Positions 23,647 through 36,048 of a stretch of DNA of 64,000 nucleotides are shown here, one piece after another. Position 1 is the stretch's first letter; the number at the start of each line of letters is the position of its first letter. This DNA comes from Dendrocalamus latiflorus. Taxonomy: Eukaryota > Streptophyta > Magnoliopsida > Poales > Poaceae. The notes under the pieces were generated by a model that saw only the letters and a list, made by a program, of their open reading frames with translations, did no database searches and was not told where the DNA came from. The DNA lies in the NCBI GenBank assembly GCA_017311315.1, contig CM029647.1, positions 3,232,576 through 3,296,575 on the forward strand. Reading direction: 5' to 3'. A program made the translations under genes and the position numbers.

Positions 23647-25859
23647 TAATACTTATTCTTCTTTCAGTTCATATACCTTTATGTGGATCACGCAACTGAA
23701 TGTGAGTTCTTGTGGATCCGTTCAAGATCTGTTCCTCAATGGCAGACACAGTCAAGGATGAAAGACTAGCAGCAATTTTTTAGAGGTCTACCAGCAAATT
23801 AGTGCGGGGAGTTGCTTCATAATTTTTTAGTGATAAACTAATACCTGTTACTTAGGCACACATGCCTTGGTTATAGTACTTGAAGTTATTGTTCCTAGTG
23901 TATACTATCAAGTATCAATAATGCAGTATCTCAAACTTATTTTTTTCATACTACTTTTGATTATATACTCCTTTCTATTTAGGCATATACTTCTCATTTT
24001 TTCTATATGCTCCTTTGGCTATACTACTTTTTCAATATACTTTTTTTGGTATCGTACGTCCTTTTGTTGTATACCCTTTTCCACAAGCATATATACTCCT
24101 TTCTATGTGGGCATACACTTCTCTTTTTTTTTCTCTCTATATGCTCCCTATGGTTATACTACTTTTTAAATATACTTCTCATTTTTAATATATACTCCCT
24201 ATGGTTATACTACTTTTGTCGCCAAATGCAAACACTTTTCTCCACCGCCAATGCAAGCACACATCAATTGTCTAGCAGAGTGTTAATCCATGTACATGAC
24301 CACTATTAGCCATGCAATTAAGCACACATTAATTATCTATAAAATTTTGGTTTCAACGTAGTTTACATACTACATACTCTGTTGTTTTGCAAAATACACA
24401 TACTATTGTTCACCATGAATTTTTGAAATTGCTGACTTTCCTATGCATACATACTAATTTTTTATAGGACATATACTTCTTTTTTAGACATATTTTTTTC
24501 ACTGTAAGTGAGTAAGTGGGACAAACTATGTAGTTTATTACTTCCGTATCTCTATGCAAGGAAGATTCACCTTCCGTGTCCATCCGAGGACAAGCGCAGT
24601 AAATAAATATCAAATTCTTCAGCCATGTAGTGCGCTCTTTTTTTTTTTTTGCCGACCAATACAAAATGCTAATGATAATAAGTCATTTTTTTTAAAAAAA
24701 ATATGTTACGACTATACTCACAAACAACGCACGAACTCAACAAAACTAACATCACATAGCTTGGTTTATAGGAGTTGTTTGCATGTATGCAGCCGTAATA
24801 GATACTTCGTCTACCGGAATAGGATGTATGAATCCCACTAATGGATGTATATATCCACTTACGAAGCCCCACTTAGTTCGCATGCATTGTAAAGCTGATC
24901 AAAGGTGTGGAGGTATGGGTGTACATATATACATACTCCTGGGAGTATAAAATAGGCTTCCTACACATATATATATATACACATATATTTGTTTTATTGC
25001 CCATTCTTAAAACTATGTGTTTCAAATAATAGTACTTCAATCCTTGCAAAAAAATAGTACTTCATATTTGAGTATTTTTTTAAAAATATCGTTTGGTACA
25101 ACCTAGATGAACATGTTCAATTATCTCTGTAGAAAATGCTCCCTCCCTTGAAAAATGCAGATTATGCAGTTGTATTGTTTTTTCTCCTTTTGTTGGCAAA
25201 AATTGGGCGTTCATGTGGAATTAATTGTGTTATTCACATTTGCAATTTAACACTATGTCCTCTCTTCAGCATTTATTTCTAAGCGCACACAAACCATTTT
25301 TCCCCTTTTCAAAACATTTAATTAAGAGAGGACAATTCAGTTATTTTTCTCATGTTATTCTCTTGATTTGGTGACTTCCTTAATCCATATGTGTGACCAA
25401 AATGTGTACTACACTTTTACAACCAGAGGGCTTTTAACTTGATTTTTTTTTCACAGCTGATGATGCTTTTCTTCTAGCCCTATTCTAATTTCTAACGAAA
25501 CCTACGACAGGACACAAAAATGTCACCTTCAGATTTTGAACCGATCGAGGGAGTACTTTCAACTTTTAATTTTTCCTAGGAGCCAATGCTTTCCCTCCAG
25601 CCTCATGCTAAGTTGCTGCCAAGGTCTACATTACATGCTACAACGTAGGACCGCATGTTAACAGAGGAGGAATGGTGTTTTAAATTTTCCTCTAAGTATT
25701 CATCGATTATTTACTTTGATAGCTACAAAATTATAAAGATTTATAATGGAAAACTAAAAAAAGTCAGCAAATCAAGAAGCTAAAAATCCAAAAAATAAAT
25801 AGTAAAATCGATAGTACCGCTACAATAAAATTGGTAATACCGCTATGGTAAAATCAGCT
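23647..25859. other. Intergenic with a degenerate tandem repeat
   Basis: From about 23960 to 24220 a unit of roughly 100 bases ('tatactcctttctat', 'ggcatacacttctc', 'tatactactttt') is repeated two to three times with drift. It produces artificial Tyr/Phe/Leu-rich frames at 23867-24309. The remainder is AT-rich with no gene signal. Confidence 0.4.
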
Positions 25860-27460
25860 CGGGAACAGGAAAAACAACACTATTTCAAAACTAAAAATCT
25901 ATATAACTTTTGATTCGTAGTTCTAAATGACTTAAAACTTGGCATACACCTTCTCTAGAATGTCAGGAACCTATTCTAATTAACGATCAAGTGAATCGTT
26001 GTCAAAGTTTACCTTTTATGTTTGAAGGAAAGTTACACTAAAACTGGAGAAAAACAAAAAAAAAGGTGAATATGACTTGCTTATGGGTGAATGATAGCAA
26101 GATGGCTCTAGATGTATTCTCATATTTCACAATAAGCTAGAGCAACCAAGAAATTGTCAAACCCAAGCAAAACCAAATAACTTCAAGAATTTATCAAACC
26201 TGATATCTAAATGGATGGAGATTGATTCTCATAGAATATCTCCATCACAGCAAGATCAAGATGGGGAGAGAGGCGATCAAAACTAACCAAATCAACAAAA
26301 ACAAGAGAAATCCATAAGAGATGAACAAAATTGATATATTGCTACTTGAGGATGAAGATTTTATAGTCACTTCACTTAGAGGACAAGAGAGCACATCACA
26401 ACACCTATACTTCTTAAATCCTAACCCTAAAACACTTGGCTTCAATACGGAAAGCTAGGATGGTTGGATAGTTAACTAGCAAGTCTCCATCCTAACACAT
26501 TAAATAAATAAGAAAATTGGCCTTATTTAACTCTAATAGATACTATCTACTTAGCACAAATAGGGAAAATCCATTAACCTCACTCAACATGGGTTTTACT
26601 CACACACTACATTTATGCACGCTTCTCAAAATATATGAGCCCGAATCCGCTAAGGGCTTAGCTTTTGATCCAATTTGATCTTCTCAGCTTCTCCTTGACA
26701 TAAACTGCTCCTCCAAGCACTGCAGTTTTGATCCAAGATAGTTTTTGGTACTTTGATCAACTTACCAAAATACCCTATATTAACCCGATTTTCATCTTTC
26801 TTTACAAGCAATCGTCATGCTTGTCAAGTGTGGGTGCATCATTGGTTTACCATACGATGGTAAGTCTCTCCCATTCTGGTTTAACCGGACCATGCCTAAC
26901 TTGGACCAAACAAGTTACATTGTTCAACCCGTCGTTCGAACTTCCCTTCAACATTTCCCGTCTTCCTCATTCCATGCTTGAGGTCAGCCATTTCACCTGA
27001 CATCTTTGATCATTCTGGGCATTGGCTCCTCCATGAGCATAACCCCAATCCTCATCGTTGACTATGGTTGACTTCAATCAACACTGCACATCCAAAGACC
27101 AAGGATCTTTTTCGGACATAAGTTCTTCATAACTTGACCCATATTAGTCAAAACATACTTAATGCAATATTAATACACTGACCTAAGTCAACCCAAATCA
27201 ATACATGACTCAAATTTTCAAAATCCAAGAATTTCCATCTGGACCGGTACACCGCCCACCACAGGCTAGTACCACCACTCCCTACAACTGGACCTTTCTG
27301 AAAAGAAGCAAACAGCAAGTAAACCACAGTATTACCGTTCTGCGGGCTGACCACCTCGTACTATCGGTCCGTGGTATGACCGTTGTGATCATACGGATTT
27401 GCCTGAAAAATGTTGGAACCGATACAGATAAAATATAATCTTTGTAAAATTAAAATTCCA
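25860..27460 (+). repeat. Dispersed repeat family B, copy 2
   Basis: Shares the ordered blocks of the copies at 4641 and 28950: 'gacttgcttatgggtga' at about 26073, 'taatagatactatc' at about 26526, 'gggttttactcacac' at about 26590, 'acgcttctcaaa' at about 26618 and 'cactgcagttttga' at about 26718. Its 3' part has decayed GGTC-GACC-like motifs (27240-27380). It is too diverged to be a recent insertion. Confidence 0.5.
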
Positions 27461-27648
27461 CACCGTGCAACTTACAATAGTTCATCGTAATATTATTCTG
27501 GACCCTCTTGGTTTTGTTTTGGTTATTCATCTGATCTCCTACTAACAAATCTTTTTTTTATCTCCCTCACTTTGGGAACAGTGAGCTCACCCTCTCTCTA
27601 GAATCTCTCCCAATGGATGAAAGCCAAACGGTGATGTTTCTGTGGCGC

Positions 27649-27681
<33 letters not shown>

Positions 27682-28920
27682 CAGAGAGGCCTTTGTCTAT
27701 GCCATCCATCTTGCCAGCACGTATGTGGTGCGTCCCTGCTTGCGTGTGCCGCCTTGGCAGTACGTACAGAGCGCACGCGTGTTTGCATGTCTCTGTGTGC
27801 ATCTGATAATAAGAAGAGAAGAAAAGAAGAAGAAGATTTCCTTTGTCAATTATCGATCGCATCAATCTCTGATTTAATCTGTTTTTGCTCCCGTAATTCT
27901 ACGCCCGAGACCGAACGGTTCTCAGTTTTGTTCAGGCATAAATCGCGATTCTGATACCGTTTTATGTGCAGAACAAACAGAAAGACACAGCTCGGCGTCA
28001 GAACACAGTAAAAAATCCTACGTAGTAATTAAACATGTGGCGACATGGATCGACTCCAATCAAGTTGGTGTTTTGCGAGTGAGGGTGAGAGGAGCCTTGG
28101 CCTTAGCGTTGGTCTATCTCTGGTCGTTTCTCTTGGAGGGAGCTAGCGTGTGTTGGCATCTACTCATCAGCTCGATCTGTGGAAGAGTGAGTGCTTACTG
28201 CTTGGTCGTAACCTCATTTTCCTACGGCTCTCTTTTCTCCCTTCCTGTGGGCGAGACGAGATTGGCAGCAGCAATTTGCAGCTTCTTGTCACCATCTGCC
28301 CCAGCTTCCGCTGCAGGGTACCAAAAATCTAGTCCTAACAAATGAGCTCGATCTGCTCATCATGCTCATCATTAACCCAATTATCATTACGACCAGCTAG
28401 CATATTATTCCCTTGCATCTAGCTAGCAGTGACAGCTACATGCGTGGCCCTAGTCACAGTTGCCCTTTGCCACTGGTGTACTGGATCAGGTCGGTTACCC
28501 GATCACATCCATGCTCAGAATGGGATCCATATATCCATCGAGGTGATCGAATCCCGCAGGTATGGAATGGATCTGAGTACGTAGAGACCGAGGCCAGCCA
28601 TACCATACCATACCATACCATACCATTCATATGCAGCTATGCAAGCCTGTGAGCCACTCATGCATCTTAATTTGTAATTCGGCTTGAGAAGAACACATGC
28701 ACGAGCCAGTCGAGCTCGATCGATCGATCAACCGGGCTGTCCATGCTTGACCGTTGACTGGCCGACTAGATCGATCGATGAGCAGCGTGCAGCGAGCTGT
28801 CGTCTTTCGCTCTCGCTCGGCATATGCGCGAACCGGCAACAATCACATCGATCGATCACCCGATCTGATCTGAACGACGGACTCGTTGTACGTGATAGCT
28901 AGCACCGATACCCATAATAA
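27461..28920. other. Intergenic with microsatellites
   Basis: Contains an AGAG/GACAGA run at about 27649-27686, a CCATA pentanucleotide run (about 28598-28626) and several GATC-rich palindromes near 28715-28860. Open frames across 27567-28345 exist on both strands but have no recognisable product. Confidence 0.4.
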
Positions 28921-28927
28921 TGAGAGC

Positions 28928-28951
28928 GGGGGGGGGGGGGGGGGGGGGGGG
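28928..28951 (+). repeat. G24 homopolymer
   Basis: Twenty-four consecutive G bases at the left edge of family B copy 3. The exact length should be treated with caution, because such runs are error-prone in sequencing and polymorphic between individuals. Confidence 0.8.
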
Positions 28952-30720
28952 TGTGAAGGGGCTGAATAACCATTCAAATTTTTTTTCTTTAATGGTATTT
29001 AAAATCTTTACTTAAATAACTATGAGAATCATCAAGTTTTTGAACCAACTATACTTTACAAAACAAAACTAGAGACATGAACCAATAAAATCAGTAACTT
29101 TTAGCCCAAAGCCTGTCAGACCACTATTAGATGGGCTAGTCTGACTGCCACGGCTGCTCTGACCGTAGGCACAAGGCCGGCCTAACTGGTGGGACCGATC
29201 GTATCGTAGGACCAGGGCCGGCTTGATCGGACCCTGTTCCCAGACCTAATGGTCTTTGTAGACAAAACTCAAATATTAAGAACTTATTCAATTATCATCT
29301 AAACACTTCTAAATTTTACATGAGACTTGTTCAAGATATTAAGAACCTAAACCAATAAAAAAATCACAAAGTTCATGAGGAACAACAAAAATCCTAAAAC
29401 TCAAATTATTTCTTGTTCATGAGGATCTAAGGTATGCGGTATTCTAGATCTATTCTCACATGTCTTAACAAGATAATTTAAGCAAGACATCGAGCTAGAA
29501 CTCCCACGAATACGAAATCACAAATCTAACTTAAGAACAGAAAAACCAAACAAGAATTCAAACAAAAACATAATTAAGATAAATTTTTGATATATTTCTA
29601 GTGAAAAATAAACTTTACATACTCATGGATGATTATAAGATACAGCCAAAGCACCACTCTTTTCTCTCTCAATTTTCTCTCTCACAACCATGAATGGACA
29701 CAAGGTGGTAGAACAAGAACCTTAACTCTAGAATCGTTAGATCTACCACCTCCTCTCCTCACCTTTAATAACCAGCAACAATCATAATGGGTCCAACCTA
29801 TTAAGTTTATTGGAAAAACCCATTAACCCTGCTAACACGAATTTTATACACCCACGCACGCTTCGCAAATTATTTACAAGACTCAACCCGCTAACCCTTT
29901 AGTGATTAATCCACATGACACTTATAATTCCCTTTGACCGAAATCACTTCTCCTTTGTGTCTCCTAGTGCGCACGATTTTTGATCAAGGCACCAATCTGG
30001 TATTTGGCTAACTACTAAAATACCCTTGGTGAAACTTCTGGGCACCTTCCTTTGACTCCATCTTCACCTTTGGCTCAAAGCATCTCTGTATACTTTGACA
30101 CATAGCCCGTAGTGCGCAATGACTAGCTGTCATACCTTCACACATTCGGTCTCCCCTGAACCGTCTCTACGTGCATCAGCCTTATCACTTGCACACCCCA
30201 TGTACCAACTCACATCTTCATAATTCTTATATTCTTTGTACTTTTCGCTTGAACCACGTAGCCTCACCTGGATTTACACGACCGCTCGAATCTCAGCTCC
30301 CCCGTCTAGTTCCGATCTATTGTCGTCGACAGCTAACGTTCTCTAAGCCACATGCATATATAAAGATCAAGCAACTACCTTGAACACAAGTTTCATGCAC
30401 TTGATTCACGTTAGTCAAAAACATATATCATGCATCACAATAAAACCAACCAATGGCATCCATGCCGCGCACACACTAATCCAACTCATAAACCATTTTC
30501 ACTATTTTATGGCCGCACCAACCGATCTGACCGCTCTCCTCATGACGATTGGACCACATCGGTCAAACCGCCAACCAACAGTCGGTCTGACCGGCCCACC
30601 AGTGTGACCGCATCTTCAATGTCGGTCACACTGTCCAACTCGATTTCGGTTCAACTGTCAACAACGGTAGCTCAAATATATTGGGTGGATTCTTTTAGAT
30701 TGATGGTTTATGGCTTAAAT
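28950..30720 (+). repeat. Dispersed repeat family B, copy 3
   Basis: Same block order as the copies at 4641 and 25860: 'tctattctcacatgtct' at about 29448, 'cacgcacgcttcgcaaat' at about 29853 and the 'cgatttttgatca' block at about 29969. GGTCTGACC-type motifs occur at both sides (29100-29240 and 30510-30660). It starts beside the G24 tract. No coding capacity is recognised. Confidence 0.5.
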
Positions 30721-31898
30721 ATTTGAATTCTGGCTGTTCGCGAGAGGCAGTATATAGAGGAAAATAGTCGCATGCGATTTTGGCCGGTATAGCTGAATTC
30801 AATATACTTTTTACTATAATTTTTTTATTGACCCCGGCTTGAAAAAAATACATATTTAAAAGCTAATTAATATAGACAGTACAAACATAACCTAATTTTA
30901 AGTCTAAAAGAACTCGACTATTATTCATCATAAATAGATACTAGACCTTTGTACGACATCTTAGGTAGATAGCGTATGTAAGAAGGGCTTGTACCATAGC
31001 CCCATAGACACTAGCATGCATCCATCGCCATGGATCTATCAATGATCGCCAGGGCCGTGCCTCCAAAGAAAACGGACAACCAGTTAAGTAACTAGGACGT
31101 ACGAGCGAGCTAGCGAATGAATGTGCATGCTCGATGATCCTGGATGGCTTGGGTAGCGCCGGCCGGCAAGCAGATCTCTGTGCAGAAGAAGGCCACCCTA
31201 GCTCGCTGCCTACTACCTAACCCACTCCACAGACCTAGTAGTAGTAGTCTTCGCACATCGCACTAGTCGCAGCAGCCAAGTCAAAAGACGCCGTCAAGCC
31301 GGCCGGCCAACCCAGTAAAAAAACGTGGCCAAGCAAACGGACAAGCGTTTGGTATTTGGCGCATCGTCTGTTCGCTTTTGCCGGCTGTCTGACATGCCGT
31401 GTGTGCGCAACACACTACTAACATGCCGATACATCCTAATCATTCCAGGCCATGGATCGATCTCGGTATCACAGAACTGCACAACAAAACAACGCAACAT
31501 ATGCTCGAACTCTGAAAAGGGCAGGAACACGCGCGCATAGATAAAAGCTGGGGTGTGTAGTCCTGCTCGATCCGTTACATACCTGATGCCTGCGGTGCAG
31601 TGCAGTGCAGAGAGATGCTCCTTTTCACTCACATCGCTCCATCGATCGGCTCTTTCACTTGATCGATCAGCTAGCCGTGCCTTTTCTCCGTCCTTGGAAG
31701 CAGCTGCTACGTCCAAAAGGGCATCGATCGGGGAGGAATAGGATCTGCGTTGCCAAAGCGGTCAAAAAGACGCGCCGTTGTCGAACATCCATAGGCGCAG
31801 GGCGGACGCTCGTGTTCGAGGAACATTGAAGTGGAACCGTGTAACGATATGGAGCTAGCTAGGGTACATGCACTCCTGCTGCTGCAGCTTAGCTAGTC

Positions 31899-31963
<65 letters not shown>

Positions 31964-32059
31964 GAGGAAATTATTTACCAGCGAAATGTTTCTGAACAAA
32001 TGCGTGATCGAGGCAGTACATTGTACATTGGGTTTGAATTGATGATGAGCAGCTAGGCC
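30721..32059. other. Intergenic with long CT microsatellite
   Basis: Includes a (CT)29 run at 31902-31959. The GC-balanced segment 31300-31840 has overlapping frames on both strands (31294-31716 minus and 31325-31829 plus) with no family match. I see no promoter or gene. Confidence 0.4.
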
Positions 32060-32205
32060 TTATATCTGCTGGAAGTTGAGGTAATTGATTGCTAGCGCGC
32101 GGACGACCGCGAAGAGCACGCAGGAGCCGACCACCATCGCCGCGACGATGCCGAAGAACTCGTGCCTGAATCACCACGCTCGTTGAGGTGATGCCGTCCG
32201 CGAGC

Positions 32206-32373
32206 AACAAAGCTTTCCTGTCCCCTTTTCTATGTTTTCTCACATGTGACAGCAGTCTGGAAGAGGTGGGTGCTGTTGCAGACTCCACAAAAAGTAAAGT
32301 AGAACGAATAAGGTGTTGACACGTGTGAGGGAACAGAGATAGAAACAGGAAAGGAGAATAAAGAAGCTTTGTT
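32206..32373. mobile_element. 168-bp MITE inside the PDR last exon
   Basis: The ends are perfect 10-bp inverted repeats, AACAAAGCTT at the left and AAGCTTTGTT at the right. The element is flanked by a near-perfect 10-bp direct repeat, cgtccgcgag (32195-32204) and cgtcggcgag (32374-32383). The host reading resumes as LLADGITSTS after the insertion. A target duplication of 9-10 bp suggests a Mutator-type MITE. Confidence 0.65.
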
Positions 32374-32853
32374 CGTCGGCGAGGAGCAGAGGCTGGTCCA
32401 GGTCGCCCAACTGGGAGGTCAGGAGGCCGTAGAGCGTCCATGACACCTGGTTGGCCCAGCAGTACCACCTCCACTAGACAGGAATCCGCTGCATGAGCCA
32501 AAAATCAGATGGTAAATTAAGGATCAGTGTTTTTCTTTCTTGGACTTGGGTAATCGATCAGGGGTGCAACAATAAACTGTCGATGTACAAGTAATGTGGC
32601 ATAACGTGACATCAATGCCATGCTTCACGCGTTACAAATGGAGCCTAAAAATACCCTCTTGATTTCGGGGAAACAAAATGTTCAACAAGCACATCCAGTT
32701 GTTACGGTTGCTGTGCACAGTTATCTCACTGATCTATTAAGCCCAACATGGCCTGATGCATTCTGTAGAGCCAAGGCAACATATTAGGGCCCGCCCAGGA
32801 CAACCAATTTGCGTTATCCTCTAAAAAAAACCAGTCGTCAAAGGAAGAAGATG

Positions 32854-33466
32854 AATTGGCTCCTCCCACACATGGATGATCCAGGTTGGTATGCAAATGC
32901 AAAGGTTCCGTTGTTTATTACCTGTCATCATGAAACAATCAGCTTGTAAGTTCAAACCGTGACAGAAGAAACTGCTATCAACTTCAGCATTCTTTAACGA
33001 TGCAGATATTGATGATCCAATATCTAAAGATCCACGGGCTGCTGAACAGACTGTTGATGAAGCAAGTGTTCAAACTCTTGTTCCCTTTGGATTTCAAGAA
33101 GATGTTGCCCGAAAGGCCTTGAAAGCTTCTGTAAGAGCCTTCTTTTTTTTTTTTTACGATTTCATCCTCTGAACGGACAGCAATGTTGACCTTTCTCCGG
33201 AAAGTTGATGTTTGCTTTTTTTTTTCCCCTTCAGAAAATCACCTTCCAAACCAGTCTTGCATTTTCTACCGTTGCCCTTTAACTTTATCATCGTTGGCCA
33301 TGCTCTGGTGTGATACTCTTGTGTCATGTATTAGGGTGGGAATATTGAGAGCGCCACAGACTGGATTTGCAGCAACCCCGAAGCATCTAGCTCAGTATCT
33401 ACTGATTCTTCAACAAGCAATGGAACGGCTGATGACACATACATACCAGATGCAAATGGCAGTAAG
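32854..33466 (+). pseudogene. UBP14/isopeptidase-T-like UBA-domain gene fragment
   Basis: Three exon pieces with introns retained lie antisense inside a 1787-bp intron (34275-32489) of the PDR pseudogene. Piece 1 at 32854 reads NWLLPHMDDP. Piece 2 at about 33007-33131 reads IDDPISKDPRAAEQ and then FGFQEDVARKALKAS. Piece 3 at about 33336-33466 reads GGNIESATDWICSNPEASSS. FGF..DVARKAL..S.GN.E.A.DW is the second UBA domain of plant ubiquitin protease 14. No catalytic Cys/His boxes are nearby. Retained introns mean DNA-level capture or duplication, not retroposition. Confidence 0.8.
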
Positions 33467-36008
33467 TTTCTCCAACTCTTTGTTTAATTTAGCCCTTCCT
33501 AACGAAAATCATCCGGAACCATGGTCTGCTGTAAACGGATAACAGTACTGGGTTTCATTCTAATGTCATGGATGCGAATGAATAACTAGCTGTCTGTCCA
33601 CCATCTACATACACCACCCTTCCCCATCCCTGGCAACCTACTAGTGTGCAGTAATCATAAATCGGGTACTTGCTCTCTAGAATGGAACTATCTGACTCTT
33701 TTAAGGTATGGCCATAGAAGATTTGGAGGTGAAGTTTCAGAGAACTTCACACCTTTTTCTATCTGAGAATTACTCCTGTTTGTGGTGCCAATTGGACGAG
33801 CAAATTTCCTAGAACTCTCTGAACTGTTCATAGTTGGTTAATACATATCTGAATAGTTAGTTACCATATTATCATAATAAAAAGTGGATGCAGATTTCAA
33901 ATTAGGCAATCCACTATGCTTCCAAATTCCAAGAAAACACGTTATTTCCAGCAAATTCTTTGAAATCCATGGGAGTACACTATCAAACTTTTGAAAAGTC
34001 AGACCCTATTGAAACACACTCAGCAACTATTCTAAAAAAACTTCACTTTAAAGCAATGTTTCCCTGGTATTCCATGAAATCGCTTGTGAACTCTTTGGAA
34101 CAAGAACAAAGGTCTTTCTTAAATAGTAACATACTCTACGACTCAACATATATCAGGCTATCAAATGCAAAAAGAAAAGAGAGGTCATTGTAGGACAAAA
34201 AGTTTTGATAGGTCTTGTGAAATCAGCAAGAGGACACGTTAGGTGCAAATTATGGAGGCACTATTTCTCCCATACCTTTCTCGGGATCATGAATCCACAG
34301 AAGAGATTCCATAGCGTGTTAGAATGGAGCAGCAATGATAGGTGCAACCGTATGGTTTGGAGTGATCGGCGTTGTCATCATGCCATAGAAGGTGAAGTAC
34401 AGCAAAGTGAAGTACATGAAGAACAGATACCACAAGAACTTCACAGCTGTCCGCTCAAACGAGCCCAAACTGTAGAAAATTGTACCATAGATGAGTGACT
34501 GCACAAGAATGTAAGGGAAGTAGGGAACTCCAGTAACCTGCCGTAGAACATTGTGCTGTTAGTCCTATTCATGATATGGGCACCAAATATGCTGAGGGGA
34601 TAAAAGTTCTGGACAAGAAATCCAGAGAAAATGCAAAAGATAATGCTGAATACATCCCAGCAGCTCTCTCTCTGTATGATACAAATCTTTCAATGCAAAT
34701 CACAGGTTGAACGGAAGTAGCGTTAGTAATTCCTACGAAGAGCACTGCTGCATTCGTGGCACCTATGGCATTGAATATAGGTTCTATTCGCATAGGCTTC
34801 CACTTCTAGTTTTTATTTAGAGAAGGCAAAAGCCAATACCAACATTTGGTTTTTGAAGTGGCTTCTCCACTCCTTTCGCTCCTGTCTCGCTCCGAAGATA
34901 AGTCAGGAGATCACAGGCACATCACATCACGTACCTTATTCCTCTCACTCCCGTCTCACGTACGTATCTCTCCCTTACTTTTTGCATCGCTCGTCTCTTT
35001 TTTCTATAAGCTACTCCTTTCAACTGTTACTATTTATTTTCAGCCAAAAGACTTTAGCCGCAGCCAAAAGCCATCAATAGAATCCAATACAAACGCCCCC
35101 TATCATGTTGGGTCTCCCTGGCAATTATACAACGACATTATGCTCAGCTCACTGGAAAGACAACTATATGTAAAGGTATGTTGGAAAATTAATGGCAGAA
35201 TCATCACTGGACATACCTTCTAGAGCCAAATTTCCAGCAAATCGTCCCAAACATCAAGGAAATGATGACAGTGTAGAAGAATCGAACTGCGGTGTATTGA
35301 GGATCCCTCCAGTATGTAGGTTCTGCTCCCATAAGCAAGCGACATACTGAGGGAAAAAAACGGTTGAGCATACTTGGTAGCAAAAGTAAGTTCTTTTGAT
35401 TCGCTGTTCGGTTTGCTCAGGGTTTCAACCATTTCTTTGGTCTGCCTGAAATACAATAACACAAACAAAAATGAGTAGTGAAAGAGTGACTCTAAAACCC
35501 ATAGAGATATTAAAAGGGACTTTGTGATTACTGAAATAATTTCGATTGCCGATAGTATTAAGCAAAATCCAATCGAAGAATGTGGGGGAGCCTTGGGTGG
35601 GGGTTGACGTATATGTGTTCTTTTGTACTAGTCCTATGATTAGTAGCTAGTACACACTCACAACATTAAAATCACATTCATACACATCACATATATTTAA
35701 TTTATGACAAAGGGATGAATACAATAACATTTAACAACATATGACCGACTAGCCAAGAGAATACCAGAGTTAAGAGTAAATTGCAGCCGAAGACAAATAA
35801 CTAAGTAGAAGTATTAATCCAGTGGTATGTCACCATATCCACAGGCAACTGATTGGTGATTAGACTCTAGAAAACCCATCGTCGAACTCCTCAAAGCCGG
35901 TGGCGAAATACACGTCATCTGTATTTTTCTTCATTCTCTGATCAATAATAATTTAAGCAATGTTGAGTACATTGCGTACTCAACAAAATTTGTAGTATAT
36001 CACAAAAT

Positions 36009-36048
36009 TATATATATATATGTGTGTGTGTGCGCGCGCGCGCGTGCA
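36009..36048. repeat. (TA)n(TG)n(CG)n tract
   Basis: Forty bases of strictly alternating purine and pyrimidine, changing from TA to TG to CG steps. Such tracts are known to adopt left-handed Z-DNA under supercoiling. It lies in intergenic DNA 1.7 kb beyond the 3' end of the aminotransferase gene. Confidence 0.8.

Larger units (their letters stand above)
32060..35468 (-). pseudogene. ABCG/PDR-type ABC transporter, C-terminal remnant
   Basis: Only the second membrane domain of a full-size pleiotropic drug resistance transporter is present, out of a protein usually about 1450 residues long. Exon 35445-35217 has KEMVETLSKP and, after frame changes, YWRDPQYTAVRFFYTVI. Block 34793-34610 has YRERAAGMYSAL. 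Exon 34541-34276 has KFLWYLFFMYFTLLYFTFYG and ends MIPRK. The last exon, from 32488, has WANQVSWTLYGLLTSQLGDL and ends YLNFQQI-stop. Breaks: at least two frameshifts in the first exon, one extra base near 34317, TAG replacing a Trp codon just before WRWYCW, and a 168-bp MITE in the last exon. No nucleotide-binding domain lies upstream. It is certainly non-functional as a transporter. Confidence 0.9.

Noticed and set aside
23867..24309. Tyr/Phe/Leu-rich frames resembling membrane proteins
   Set aside because: They are produced by a degenerate 'tatactcctttc' tandem repeat, not by a gene.
27240..27460. The GGTC-GACC motif zone as transcription-factor operator array
   Set aside because: The same motifs mark the ends of dispersed repeat copies at 4641 and 28950, so they are better explained as repeat termini.
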